64,000 bases of DNA from a bacterium (GCA_015075175.1 JABTUV010000001.1:372001-436000); one strand, 5' to 3'; shown: positions 42,859 to 51,631, counted from the first letter of the stretch. Numbers and translations are program-made. Notes: generated by a model from the letters alone, not told the origin.

Positions 42859-45831
42859 ATGCCGGTCGAATCTGGAGTTCCCGCGGGCGGCATCACGCGC
42901 CGCGCGTTTCTGAAGTGGGGGGCGGGCGCGAGCGCGGGACTAGCCGCCGGTTCGCTGTTCTTTGTGCCCAGTCGCAGCCACGCGGCTACTTACGGAAACC
43001 CCGTCCCCGTCGAGACCGACGCGGCGGTCTCCATCAAGTATTCAGTCTGCCTGATGTGCCATTCCAACTGCGGCATCCGCGTCAAGCTCAACGACGTGGG
43101 CCGCGTCGTCAAGATCGACGGCAATCCCTACCATCCCAATGGAACCGACTCGCCGCTGCCGTACTCGACGGACCCACACAGCGAGACGGCCCGCCGGGCG
43201 GCGGGAAGCGTCTGCGCTAAGTCCCAATCGGCGATCGAGACGCTCTATAACCCGTACCGCCTCAAGCATCCGCTCAAGCGGGTCGGGCGCCGGGGTGAAG
43301 GCAAGTGGAAGCGCATCAGCTGGGACGAGGCGATCCGCGAGATCGCCTCGCGGCTGGCGCCCATCCGCGACCTCTCCGCGCCTATCCATCCGCAGGCGCC
43401 GGAGCTGGGCCCCAAGGCCAATGGCCTGGTGTTCACGGGAGGCCGCAACCAGCACGGGCAGAAGGAGTTCACCGATCGGTTTTTCGGCAACTGCTTTGGT
43501 ACCGTCAATAAGCGGCACGACCATACCAGCATCTGTGAAACCAGCCATCACGTGGCCTTCGCCTACATGCTGGACAAAGACAAGAACCATCTCAAACCGG
43601 ACTTGGAACATTGCGAGTACGTCATCTATTTCGGGACCAATCCCTACGAGGCGGGATTTCCGATGGTTCCCCTTGCGCGCAAGACGCAGAACATGCGCAC
43701 GCGCGCGGGCAACCCGGGAATCATGGTGGTGGTGGATCCGCGGCTCTCGCGCACGGCGGGCAAGGCGGACGTATGGCTGCCGATCAAGCCCGGTGCGGAC
43801 GGAGCCTTGGCGCTGGCCCTGGGCCGCCGCATCCTCGAACAGGGGACCTATAATGCGGCTTTTCTCGCCTGGACCTCCACGGCGCACGCCAAGAGCAACG
43901 GCGAGACCATCGGTTCGGATGCCACGTGGCTGGTCAACCTGACTACCGGCTCTTTTTTGTCGCCGGCGCAAGCGGGACTGGGAGGACCGGCGGGCGCGCG
44001 CGTCGTAATCCGGCAGGGAGGCGCCGTCTCCGGAGACGCCACGGCGGACGCCCGCACCAACGACGTCGAGGCTCGCGGGGAACTTTTCGTCGACGCCGTC
44101 GTCAACGGCATTCCCGTCAAGTCCACACTTCAACTCTATCGCGACAGCTGCTTCAGCCACTCGCTTGCGGAATGGGCGGACATCTGTGGATTGGACGAGA
44201 GTCGGATCACGAGCGTGGCCGACGGTTTTGCCGCGCACGGCCGGCGCGCCGCCGCCGAGTTCTACCGCGGAGCCTGCCAGCACACCAACGGCACCTACTC
44301 CGGCATGGCCATCATCGCCCTCAACGGGCTGGTCGGCAACGTCAACTGGAGGGGCGGCATGGCCGGCGGCGGCAGCCACTACCATGAGATGGGCGAGGCC
44401 AAAGCCGGCACGTTCTACGATCTGCGCAGCTCCGTTCGCAACGGCGTCTCTGCCGGCGGCGTCCAGATCACGCGCGTCGGCGCCAGGTATGAAACCAGCA
44501 GTGAATACGCGGGCAAACCCGAGGGAGCGAAGTATCCCGCCGCGCGCCCCTGGTTCCCCTTCGCCAAGTATGGAAACTATCAGGAATTGTTCCCCTCCAT
44601 CGGCGCGCAGTATCCCTATCCCTGCCAGGCGCTGATCCTTTACTGGAACAACGCCGCCTACAGCACCCCCGGCCACCGCGACATTGCACGCCAGGTCCTC
44701 ACCGACGAAAGCAAGCTGCCCTTCTTCGTCGCCATCGACGTGGAGTTCGGTGAAACCTCGTCGTTGGCCGACATCCTGCTTCCCGACGTCACATTCTTGG
44801 AACAGTGGATGACGCCCCACGTGGCGCCGACCATGCTCACCACCATCAGCGGCATCCGGCAGCCGGTGGTGGGAACCATCAATGGCACGCCGGTGCACCA
44901 ACTGGCGGCCATGCCCGCCCACGCCGTCTATCGCAGTATCTATCCCGACTGCCGCCAAATGATCGACATGCTGATCGAAATCGGCAAGGCCCTGGGACTT
45001 CCAGGCGTGGGAGCGGATGCGTTTCCAGAGGAACTCGGCTTTGACGGGACCGACTTCGTGCTCGACAACGCCTGGGATTGGTACAAGCGCATGATCGCCA
45101 ACGTGGCGGGAGAGGCGGGCGCGCTGGTCCCCGGCGGCGCCCAGTTGGAGAAGATCAATTACGTGCTGGCGCGCGGCGGCGTGTTCGATCCCATCACGAG
45201 CGCCTACGACGCCGGCAATCCCAATCTGCTCGCCAAGAAGTTCGACAAGAGCGAGCTGCACTTCTACGTCGAGGATTTCGCAACCGCTCTTGACTCCATG
45301 ACCGGCGCCGGGCTGTCAGGCACGCCCCGATACGAACCCATCAAGACCGCCGGGGACCGACCCCTCGCACACGATCCGTCTTACCCGCTCACGCTGGTAA
45401 CTTACAAGCCGGCTTGGCACGCGCAGGCCAGAACCATCGTGAACAGCCACCTGGTAGCCCTGCAGCCTGAGAACTTCATCGAGATGTCGGCTGAGGACGC
45501 CGCCGCGCGCGGCATCCGCACCGGAGACCTGGTGCGCGTGCGCTCCGGGAGCAGTCCACGCATGGTAGTCGGCCGGGCCCAGGTGTTGGAAGGGATGCGC
45601 CCGGGGGTGGTGGCGATGGCGCACAGCTTCGGACACTGGGAAATGAGTTCCCGGGATCACGTGGTCAACGGGACTCCCACCGGTTACGATCCGGCCCGCG
45701 GGCGCGGCGTACAGGCCAACCTGGTGATGGAGAACGATCCCGACCTGGCCTACAGCGTCTGCCTGCAGGACAAGATCGGCGGAAGCGCCTCGTTTTACGA
45801 CAGCCGCGTCCAAGTCGAGAAAGCCGGTTGA
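42859..45831 (+). CDS. Tat-exported molybdopterin oxidoreductase catalytic subunit (TtrA/PsrA-like)
   Basis: This roughly 990-residue protein carries the twin-arginine leader TRRAFLKWGAGASAG (R14-R15). The [4Fe-4S] motif is CLMCHSNCGIRVKL plus GSVCAKSQ (C64, C67, C71, C119). Bis-MGD-binding blocks include HTSICETSHHVAFAY with candidate Mo ligand C226, IYFGTNPYEAGFP and GIRTGDLVRVRSGSSPRM. The motif pattern is closest to the DMSO-reductase subgroup of tetrathionate, polysulfide and selenate reductases, but the substrate cannot be set from sequence. Downstream lie its ferredoxin subunit and a TorD-type chaperone. An arsenate-type role would fit the nearby ArsR-like gene but is not shown. Confidence 0.88.
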   Translation: MPVESGVPAGGITRRAFLKWGAGASAGLAAGSLFFVPSRSHAATYGNPVPVETDAAVSIKYSVCLMCHSNCGIRVKLNDVGRVVKIDGNPYHPNGTDSPLPYSTDPHSETARRAAGSVCAKSQSAIETLYNPYRLKHPLKRVGRRGEGKWKRISWDEAIREIASRLAPIRDLSAPIHPQAPELGPKANGLVFTGGRNQHGQKEFTDRFFGNCFGTVNKRHDHTSICETSHHVAFAYMLDKDKNHLKPDLEHCEYVIYFGTNPYEAGFPMVPLARKTQNMRTRAGNPGIMVVVDPRLSRTAGKADVWLPIKPGADGALALALGRRILEQGTYNAAFLAWTSTAHAKSNGETIGSDATWLVNLTTGSFLSPAQAGLGGPAGARVVIRQGGAVSGDATADARTNDVEARGELFVDAVVNGIPVKSTLQLYRDSCFSHSLAEWADICGLDESRITSVADGFAAHGRRAAAEFYRGACQHTNGTYSGMAIIALNGLVGNVNWRGGMAGGGSHYHEMGEAKAGTFYDLRSSVRNGVSAGGVQITRVGARYETSSEYAGKPEGAKYPAARPWFPFAKYGNYQELFPSIGAQYPYPCQALILYWNNAAYSTPGHRDIARQVLTDESKLPFFVAIDVEFGETSSLADILLPDVTFLEQWMTPHVAPTMLTTISGIRQPVVGTINGTPVHQLAAMPAHAVYRSIYPDCRQMIDMLIEIGKALGLPGVGADAFPEELGFDGTDFVLDNAWDWYKRMIANVAGEAGALVPGGAQLEKINYVLARGGVFDPITSAYDAGNPNLLAKKFDKSELHFYVEDFATALDSMTGAGLSGTPRYEPIKTAGDRPLAHDPSYPLTLVTYKPAWHAQARTIVNSHLVALQPENFIEMSAEDAAARGIRTGDLVRVRSGSSPRMVVGRAQVLEGMRPGVVAMAHSFGHWEMSSRDHVVNGTPTGYDPARGRGVQANLVMENDPDLAYSVCLQDKIGGSASFYDSRVQVEKAG

Positions 45832-45847
45832 CGAAGGAGAGAACATT

Positions 45848-46396
45848 ATGCCGCAAGTGGGTTGGCGCATGGACCTGCGACGTTGCACCGGCTGCCGGGC
45901 CTGCACCGTCGCCTGCCAGTTTGAAAACCAGACGGGTTCCCAGGTAGCCTTTCGCTTGGTCGTGGACCGCGAGAAGGGCGCTTACCCGCAGGTGCGGCGA
46001 GAGTATATCAGCCTGGCCTGCAACCATTGCGCGCATCCGGCCTGCCGCGCCGCCTGTCCGGTCGGCGCGATCTCCAAGCGCGACGGGGACGGGATCGTCT
46101 TGATCGACCGGGAAAAGTGCATCGGCTGCCGCTCCTGCGAGTGGGCCTGTCCCTACGGCGCCCCCCGCTTCGACCCGGAAGCCCAGAAAATGTCCAAGTG
46201 CACCTTCTGCTTCCACCGCGTTAACGAGGGGCTGCGGCCCGCCTGTGAAATCACGTGCGTGGGCAGAGCCATCCGCGCATTTACTCCCGCCGACCCGGAC
46301 GCCCCCGCCTCGTTCTCGGTCAGCGGGGACTTCCCGGATGATTTCAGCGATGCGCGGCTCACCAACCCGTCGGTCGAGTTTGTGCTGGATTCCTAG
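45848..46396 (+). CDS. Four-cluster [4Fe-4S] electron-transfer subunit
   Basis: The 182-residue protein is a PsrB/DmsB-like subunit. Four cysteine groups are present: CTGCRACTVAC, CNHCAHPACRAACPVG, CIGCRSCEWACPYG and CTFCFHRV...ACEITC, giving 16 cysteines for four clusters. There is no leader, so it would be co-exported with the Tat-carrying catalytic subunit. It lies 17 nt after the catalytic gene and its stop overlaps the next GTG start by one base. A membrane quinol-oxidising partner is not encoded here, so the triheme protein may be the next redox partner. Confidence 0.92.
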   Translation: MPQVGWRMDLRRCTGCRACTVACQFENQTGSQVAFRLVVDREKGAYPQVRREYISLACNHCAHPACRAACPVGAISKRDGDGIVLIDREKCIGCRSCEWACPYGAPRFDPEAQKMSKCTFCFHRVNEGLRPACEITCVGRAIRAFTPADPDAPASFSVSGDFPDDFSDARLTNPSVEFVLDS

Positions 46397-47208
46397 TGCG
46401 CGGCACACCGCGCAACCACGTCCAGGAGCAATCGGCGGAAGGCGCCACGGTACGAGCGATGCGGAGAGACGAACCCCCCGGTTTCCAACCCCGACAGGAT
46501 GTGGCGGCCGTCAGTCTTGCCCGACGGATGGCCCAAGCGCGCGCCCGCTGGTACAGCCTGGCGGGGACCCTGCTCACTTCTCCTCCCACAAGAGAATCGG
46601 TCGAGCAGATGCTTGGCCGAGATTTCCGCCAAGCTGCCGCCGAATGGGCCGGCGCGGACTCTTTGGCGATGCTCGACCAATGGGCGGCGCAGGCGGATTC
46701 GCCGGATGCGCTTTGCGAGGCCTTTGATGAACTTTTCACGGTTCCCGGGCCGAAATACCTGACTCCTTACGAGTCGGTGTTTCGGGATTCCCGCGTGCTG
46801 GAGGATGGCCGGGAGGTTCGCGGCTTGACCTTCGGTCCTTCCACCGACGAGGTGATGCGCTACTATGGTCTGGCTGGAGCGGAGATTTCGGACCGATACG
46901 ACGAGCTGCCGGACCACGTCGGCCTGGAGGTCGAGTTTATGCGCCTCCTTTGCGAGCGGGAGGAGGAGGCGCTCAATCGAGGCGATGTCGCATTAGCCCG
47001 AAGAATCAGGGAAACGCAAGCGGGCTTCCTCAACCGTCACTTGGCGGCCTGGTTGCCGGACCTGGTTGCCCGGGCGAGGGAGCGACTCGCGCACCCGTTT
47101 TACACCTGCCTGTTGGCGCTGCTGCGGGACTTTGCTGACGCCGATCTCCGGTATCTCCAGTCGCTGTGTTCCACGGAGATCGAAGAGGCCGGTCATGGCG
47201 CCGTGTAG
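46396..47208 (+). CDS. TorD/DmsD-family chaperone for the Mo enzyme
   Basis: Cytoplasmic chaperones of this family bind the Tat leader and help insert the Mo cofactor. The protein (up to 270 residues from GTG 46396; ATG 46459 is an alternative) has the family core FDELFTVPGPKYLTPYESVF and the key helix LPDHVGLEVEFMRLLCEREE, then HLAAWLPDLVARARERLAHP. It is the last gene of the Mo-enzyme operon and its stop runs 16 nt into the 3' end of the convergent ccdA gene. Confidence 0.85.
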   Translation: MRGTPRNHVQEQSAEGATVRAMRRDEPPGFQPRQDVAAVSLARRMAQARARWYSLAGTLLTSPPTRESVEQMLGRDFRQAAAEWAGADSLAMLDQWAAQADSPDALCEAFDELFTVPGPKYLTPYESVFRDSRVLEDGREVRGLTFGPSTDEVMRYYGLAGAEISDRYDELPDHVGLEVEFMRLLCEREEEALNRGDVALARRIRETQAGFLNRHLAAWLPDLVARARERLAHPFYTCLLALLRDFADADLRYLQSLCSTEIEEAGHGAV

Positions 47209-47891
47209 ATCAGCCACACTCCGCCCAAGAGCACCAGCACGCCGCACGCCTGCTTGAGCAGCGTCGCCCCCCGGCTGCGCTCGTTCCAGTTCAAGTAGTG
47301 TTGCACTACTTCGGTAAACGTGCCCGCCAAGACGATCACCGAGCAGTGACCCACGCCGTACATCGCCAGGAGCAACACACCGTAGAGGAAGTTACCGGCG
47401 CCCAGCTTGAAGGTAACCGCCAGCATGGGCGCCATGTAGGCGAAGGTGCACGGCCCCAGAGCGATCCCGAACACCAAGCCAAGAATGAACGCCGCCAGCA
47501 TGCCCCGGCGCTTGATGCCGACGTTCCCCGGCCCGGAAAAAGGCATCGGAATCACATCCAGGAGAATCAAACCCACGACAAAGAAGATCACGGCGACGAC
47601 GTAGTTGCCGTAGGTTCCCACGTCGCCCATCATGCGGCCTGCGGCGGCGGTGAGGACGCCGATGGCCGCAATGGTGAGAAGAATCCCGACGGCAAAGAGC
47701 GCACTGATGGAGAACGCGCGTCTGGTCGAAATGCGTCCCTGTTCATCAATGAAACCTACAATCAAGGGAATACTGGCGAGGTGGCAGGGACTTAATAGAA
47801 TGCTCAATACGCCCCAGATAAAAGCCGCCGAGAGCGCAATCAACGGAGAGCCCTCCACGGCGCGCGTCAGGTTGGTGAACAGTTGCTCCAT
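47193..47891 (-). CDS. ccdA: CcdA-type thiol-reducing membrane protein
   Basis: This 232-residue protein has six membrane segments. The two redox cysteines lie in SPCHLASIPLIVG (C36) and GPCTFAYMAPML (C148), the paired Cys-Pro motifs that move reducing power from cytoplasmic thioredoxin to the periplasm, as needed for cytochrome c maturation. Its neighbours (anchored thioredoxin at 49250, small thioredoxin at 50616 and two multiheme proteins) fit that role. It ends 16 nt inside the convergent chaperone gene. A fragment of a second copy lies at 41766-41870. Confidence 0.92.
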   Translation of the reverse strand: MEQLFTNLTRAVEGSPLIALSAAFIWGVLSILLSPCHLASIPLIVGFIDEQGRISTRRAFSISALFAVGILLTIAAIGVLTAAAGRMMGDVGTYGNYVVAVIFFVVGLILLDVIPMPFSGPGNVGIKRRGMLAAFILGLVFGIALGPCTFAYMAPMLAVTFKLGAGNFLYGVLLLAMYGVGHCSVIVLAGTFTEVVQHYLNWNERSRGATLLKQACGVLVLLGGVWLIYTAP

Positions 47892-48028
47892 CGTGTTTCA
47901 ATCCTCTCATCATATCGTGCCGGCGCTGCGAAGCACAACACTTCTCCCTACCGCCCATGATCTCATGTGCGGGACAAACTCGCCGAACTATGCGCGGCGC
48001 CGCTGGGTGGTCTTGACCTTCTTGAGCG
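47892..48028. other. Intergenic gap, no gene seen
   Basis: This stretch between ccdA and the split-Soret-type cytochrome gene shows no ORF or RNA; it must hold the ccdA promoter or a read-through region. Confidence 0.4.
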
Positions 48029-49021
48029 TTACTTGTGCCAGTTCTCGATCAACTTCAAGAGGTCCAGACCGTCGACGCACCCATCGCGATGCAGGTCGCA
48101 CGGACCCGAGTATCCGGTCTTCTGCCAATCCTGGATGAACTCGAACAGCCCCATGTGGTCGTGCGCCAGGGGCGCCGTCGTGGGGGTCGGCGTGGGTGTC
48201 GCCGAAGGCGTCGCGGTCGGCGTCATGGTGACGAAATGCGGCTCGTGACACGAGGTGCAGTTCATCTTGCCCAGCGTGTCATTCATGGCGGTGGAGCCGT
48301 GGCAGCTCATGCAGGACGAAACCACCGGCGCCGGCTGATGCTGAGCGACAAACTGCTGGCGGAAGTAGTCGTTCAGGAGTGCGGTGGCCATGGCGCCGAC
48401 GTCCGCGCAGAGCCGCGCGCAGCGCTCCTTGCGCGCCGCCGAGGTCGCCCCCGCCTGCGCCACCGCACACCAGCGGCTGACCGAGGCGTGGCAAAGCGGC
48501 GAATCGGAGACGCTGGTGGCGATTGCAGTCTGGCCCGACGGCACGTAAATGGGCAACGCCGTCGCCGAGTACCACGCCACCACTTCGTTGATCAGCTTCT
48601 TGGCATCCTCGGTCGGACAGACCAGATTAATGGCGGCGGCGGCGCCGTTCAGCGTTCCGCACACTGATCCCCATCCAGTCACGCCCCCTTCGCCGTAGCG
48701 CATCATGTCCATGGGGAAAACCGTATAAGGAAATCCGTGAACCTCCGCCAGGTTGGCAATGATGGCCTTGAAAGTGCCATAGCAGCAGGCGCCTTCGTAA
48801 AAGCCGGCATGGCCCAGCTGGGCGGAGCGGGCCGCATCCAATTCCGAGTACGGCCAGGGCCAGGGCGGAAGCGTTTCCTCGTGCGGCTGGTCGGCAGCGG
48901 CCCGCAGGCCCGTGCCGGCTACGCCGCCGGTCAGCGCGCTTGCCCCCAACATGCCCAGACTCCGCAGGAAAAGCCGACGCTCTCCCCGCCCCTTGCCTCT
49001 CGGTTCGGGTGTGTCACTCAT
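48029..49021 (-). CDS. Split-Soret-type diheme cytochrome c with PT linker and dockerin-like tail
   Basis: The 330-residue protein has a Tat-type leader (GERRLFLRSLGMLGASALTG). The core resembles split-Soret cytochromes/C_GCAxxG_C_C proteins: GFYEGACCYGTFKAI, FPMDMMRYGEGGVTGWGSVC and GTLNGAAAAINLV. Two hemes are at CMSCH and CTSCH. Then a Thr-Pro linker ([15 protein letters not shown]) and a 40-residue module ending the protein: LFEFIQDWQKTG, the loop DLHRDGCVDGLD, and LLKLIENWHK. It is the third protein with this tail (with 22179 and 23431). It lies on the minus strand with thioredoxins upstream and is probably a periplasmic or surface electron carrier. Confidence 0.8.
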   Translation of the reverse strand: MSDTPEPRGKGRGERRLFLRSLGMLGASALTGGVAGTGLRAAADQPHEETLPPWPWPYSELDAARSAQLGHAGFYEGACCYGTFKAIIANLAEVHGFPYTVFPMDMMRYGEGGVTGWGSVCGTLNGAAAAINLVCPTEDAKKLINEVVAWYSATALPIYVPSGQTAIATSVSDSPLCHASVSRWCAVAQAGATSAARKERCARLCADVGAMATALLNDYFRQQFVAQHQPAPVVSSCMSCHGSTAMNDTLGKMNCTSCHEPHFVTMTPTATPSATPTPTPTTAPLAHDHMGLFEFIQDWQKTGYSGPCDLHRDGCVDGLDLLKLIENWHK

Positions 49022-49107
49022 GATTCTCTGTTCCTCCTTGCAGGTATAGTAGATACTACTTCAGTTTCCCCGTGGAGACTGAAGAACTTCTTTCGTCAAG
49101 CTCCCCC

Positions 49108-49140
49108 TCCCCAGCCCTCTCCCCCAGGGAGAGGGAGCGA
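49108..49140. repeat. CCCTCTCCCCCAGGGAGAGGG hairpin repeat
   Basis: A near-palindromic CCAGCCCTCTCCCCCAGGG / AGAGGG hairpin in the gap between the cytochrome and thioredoxin genes; this motif is a widespread dispersed repeat. Nothing else coding is seen in 49022-49249. Confidence 0.5.
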
Positions 49141-49249
49141 GAGGCAGCGATGCTCATTAACCCCGGGGCGTTTCACGCCCGCAGCGGAGCCATCTCCCCC
49201 TCCTGGCCGCCTCCCTCAGGGAGAGCGAGCGCTCGAAAGCCGTCCTGGG

Positions 49250-49729
49250 TCAGAACGTGTACCCCAGTTCCGCCCACTTCGACAGGATGTCCTCTTTGGA
49301 GTAGAATCCTTCATGACGGAAGATCTCATTGCCGTTCGGATCGAAAAAGATCTGCGTGGGGATCACGCGAATGCCGTAGGTTTCACCAGCGCCGCGGTTT
49401 TCCCACACGTCGATGAAGACCACGTCCAAGCGACCGGCATACTCGTGTTTGAGTTCCTCCAAGATGGGGGCCATCATTTTGCAGGGGATGCACTTGCCCG
49501 CGCCCAGGTCCACCAACTTGGGGAGGGGCGCCGACGCGGGCGAGGCGTCCGCAGGCGGCGCGGAGGGGACAGCCGCAACGCCCGCCGCACCTCCCTTGCC
49601 GGGCGCCTCACCCCCGGCTCTCTCCCCCGACGAGTTCTTCGCATAGATGACGAGTCCAACCACGACCGCGAGAACCACGACGATGATTACCTTCAGCGCT
49701 CCGTCGGGCGCCCGTTTCTCTTGCTGCAT
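49250..49729 (-). CDS. Membrane-anchored thioredoxin-like protein
   Basis: ATG 49729 gives a 159-residue protein: one N-terminal membrane helix (VIIVVVLAVVVGLVIYA), an Ala/Pro-rich linker, then a thioredoxin fold with the active site KCIPCKMM (CxxC), IDVWENRGAGETYGIRVIPT (cis-Pro) and FFDPNGNEIFRHEGF. It resembles CcmG/ResA-type reductases that reduce apocytochrome c. Its position with CcdA and cytochromes fits cytochrome maturation. It sits in the minus-strand metal/thiol operon. Confidence 0.9.
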   Translation of the reverse strand: MQQEKRAPDGALKVIIVVVLAVVVGLVIYAKNSSGERAGGEAPGKGGAAGVAAVPSAPPADASPASAPLPKLVDLGAGKCIPCKMMAPILEELKHEYAGRLDVVFIDVWENRGAGETYGIRVIPTQIFFDPNGNEIFRHEGFYSKEDILSKWAELGYTF

Positions 49730-49787
49730 GATGCCGATCCTCCAATCTCCCAATGTTGCTTAGCTGACTTTGGTTTCTCGCAGCCCA

Positions 49788-50563
49788 CTACGGCCGCAGC
49801 TTCTCCCTCAACGCGGTCAGTTTTGCGCGGTAGGCCGCAACTAGCGCGTCTGCTTCTTCCTGCATCGGCTTGACGGGGATGAGGTCCATGACCTCTTCCT
49901 GCGACAGGCCGGACTCCCGTATCGTCGCCACGGCGCCCCACAGCATCTTGTCCAAGGCCCGCACAGATTCCTGCGGGCTGAGACCGAACTCCTCCCCCAA
50001 GGCCCTCAAGGCATACAACTGGGGCCAGAGTAGGTAGGCCCCATCGCCGCCAGTATCGCGTAAGCCTCCAAATGCTCTTCCGGAACTTCGGGGCAATCGC
50101 CGAGCGGAGCCAGCAGGTGCTCCAAGTCCCGCCTCGCGTCACCGGGCAAGCCCGGGCCGAAGGCCACAGGATTGAAGCCTCGCCCGACCAGCGAGGGAGC
50201 GTTGGGAATCACGCGTGCGATGCGCGCAAAGCCTCCCAGCATCTCCGTCAGCTTGGCGAGGGTCAACTTGGGCGCCAGGGAGACCAGCGTGGACTCCGGC
50301 GCCAGGTGTTGCTTCAAGACAGGCGCTACGTCCTTGATCACCGGCGGATGCACGGCCAGGAACACCACTTCCTGGCGGCAGGCCAGGGACGCTTCAGTAC
50401 TGGCCTCCAGATGGGCGCAGACGGAGCGCAGGGCCTCGCAGGCCGCCGAGTTGATGTCGCAGGCGACCACGCGCCCGGGCAGGGCGCCCGCCCTCGCCCA
50501 TCCATTCAGGAGAATGCGGGCGATCCGCCCCGCGCCGACGAGACCCACATTCGGTAACTCCAT
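49788..50563 (-). CDS. Pyrroline-5-carboxylate reductase-like protein, frameshifted near 50035
   Basis: ATG 50563 opens MELPNVGLVGAGRIARILL, a Rossmann NAD(P) fold like ProC. The protein continues CRQEVVFLAVHPPVIKDVAP and IARVIPNAPSLVGRGFNP. At about 50030-50042 the frame slips after EEHLEAYAILAAMGPTY (the family GPTYFW region); the dimerisation half (LWPQLYALRALGEEFGL, then GLSQEEVMDLIPVKPMQEEA) is in the other frame and ends at 49788. Together they give about 258 residues, normal for ProC-like proteins. In this redox/metal cluster it may reduce another substrate; the reaction is uncertain. Confidence 0.7.
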
Positions 50564-50615
50564 GATGCTGCTCCTTGATTCTTGAATCTCCGTCGTCACG
50601 TCCGGGGGGAAGGTT

Positions 50616-50846
50616 TCAAGCCAAGAGCGACTTCATCTCGCCGGCATCGGGGATACGCCCGGCGACCTTCACCTTCCCGTCCACCGCCAGCCCGGGCGTC
50701 ATCATCACGCCGAACTTCATGATCTCCTGGATGTCGGTGATCTTCTCCAGTTCGTACTCGAGTCCGAGTTCCCTGGCGGCGGCCTCCGCAGCCTCCGCCA
50801 GCCTCTTGCACTTGGGGCACCCGATGCCCAGAATTTGAATCTTCAT
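50616..50846 (-). CDS. Small thioredoxin-like redox protein (redox-active disulfide type)
   Basis: ATG 50846 with AGGAGA upstream gives a 76-residue protein with the mini-thioredoxin pattern: IQILGIGCPKCKRLAEAAEA (CxxC) and VMMTPGLAVDGKVKV (cis-Pro). Such small proteins are found next to permeases and ArsR regulators. The GTG 6 nt upstream is an alternative start. It lies 33 nt downstream of the gene at 50879-51631. Confidence 0.85.
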   Translation of the reverse strand: MKIQILGIGCPKCKRLAEAAEAAARELGLEYELEKITDIQEIMKFGVMMTPGLAVDGKVKVAGRIPDAGEMKSLLA

Positions 50847-50878
50847 TGTCACGATCTCCTTTCGTTGTTCGCGCCTTC

Positions 50879-51631
50879 TCAGAGGGCTAGAGTGTAGGGT
50901 TTGTTTACTCGGGCGACCAATGCCTGCAGGCCGGCCGAGACTTGATCAGCGTCGCCGTCCGACGCGGCAAGTGCCAGGTCGTCGATGGCGCGCGATAGTT
51001 CCAGGACGGCGTCGCGGTAGGCTTGGCTTCTCTCGTCACCTTCGGGCCAGGGCGCCGGCGCAAGCAGGACCTCATCGCGCTGCTGCATGAGCGCCGGCAT
51101 CCACTCGCGGACGCCCGCGATACCGGCGGTCTTCATGACGGATTCGGCGGTCTTGGCGGTCTGACGCAGAGCGAACAGCTTGTCCAGTGCATAGGCCAGC
51201 CCGTTCTCCTGGTGCATTTTGACAAACAGACCGCATCCGAATCCACAAGCCTGAAAGGAGCGTCGCGCTTGTCCCTGGGCCAGATTCCGCTCCATGTCGT
51301 CCAAGGCGTTGTCGATGTCCTTCAAGCGCGCCTTGAACTGGGGATCGCGGGCGTATTCCGCCGGCGGATCGGCGGCGTATCGCGCCTTGATCTGCTGCCA
51401 TTCCCGGCTTGCGCTCCCCAGCAACTCGAGCGCATGTTGCTGCCGCGGCTGGTCCAACTCGGGTTGCTTGGTGATCTCCTGCACGATCGCGCAGTAGTCG
51501 CGGATCAAGCGGCGACAGCGAGCCACGTCCTCATCGAACTGGGCCAGTGCAGGCGCGGCCTGGACTTGAAGACACCAGGCAAAGCAGAAAACCAGCGCTG
51601 CCAGGTAGGCGATCAGTGCCTTCATCCGCAT
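50879..51631 (-). CDS. Exported helical protein of unknown function
   Basis: ATG 51631 has AAGGAGG about 10 nt upstream. The 250-residue protein has a signal peptide (LIAYLAALVFCFAWCLQVQA) and then an all-helical, charged sequence; a CGFGCG motif (SFQACGFGCGLFVKMHQ) is its only distinctive part. The overall length and helix pattern are like four-helix-bundle cytochrome c-prime-type proteins but no CxxCH is present, so heme binding is not supported. Its start lies 10 nt inside the end of the RND pump gene. Metal or thiol binding is a guess from context. Confidence 0.6.
   Translation of the reverse strand: MRMKALIAYLAALVFCFAWCLQVQAAPALAQFDEDVARCRRLIRDYCAIVQEITKQPELDQPRQQHALELLGSASREWQQIKARYAADPPAEYARDPQFKARLKDIDNALDDMERNLAQGQARRSFQACGFGCGLFVKMHQENGLAYALDKLFALRQTAKTAESVMKTAGIAGVREWMPALMQQRDEVLLAPAPWPEGDERSQAYRDAVLELSRAIDDLALAASDGDADQVSAGLQALVARVNKPYTLAL

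Noticed and set aside
43042-45261. A 739-codon minus-strand ORF opposite the Mo enzyme
   Set aside because: Antisense shadow of a motif-rich gene with a Tat leader.
50879-51631. c-type cytochrome call for the helical exported protein
   Set aside because: It has no CxxCH; the CGFGCG motif is not a heme-binding site.
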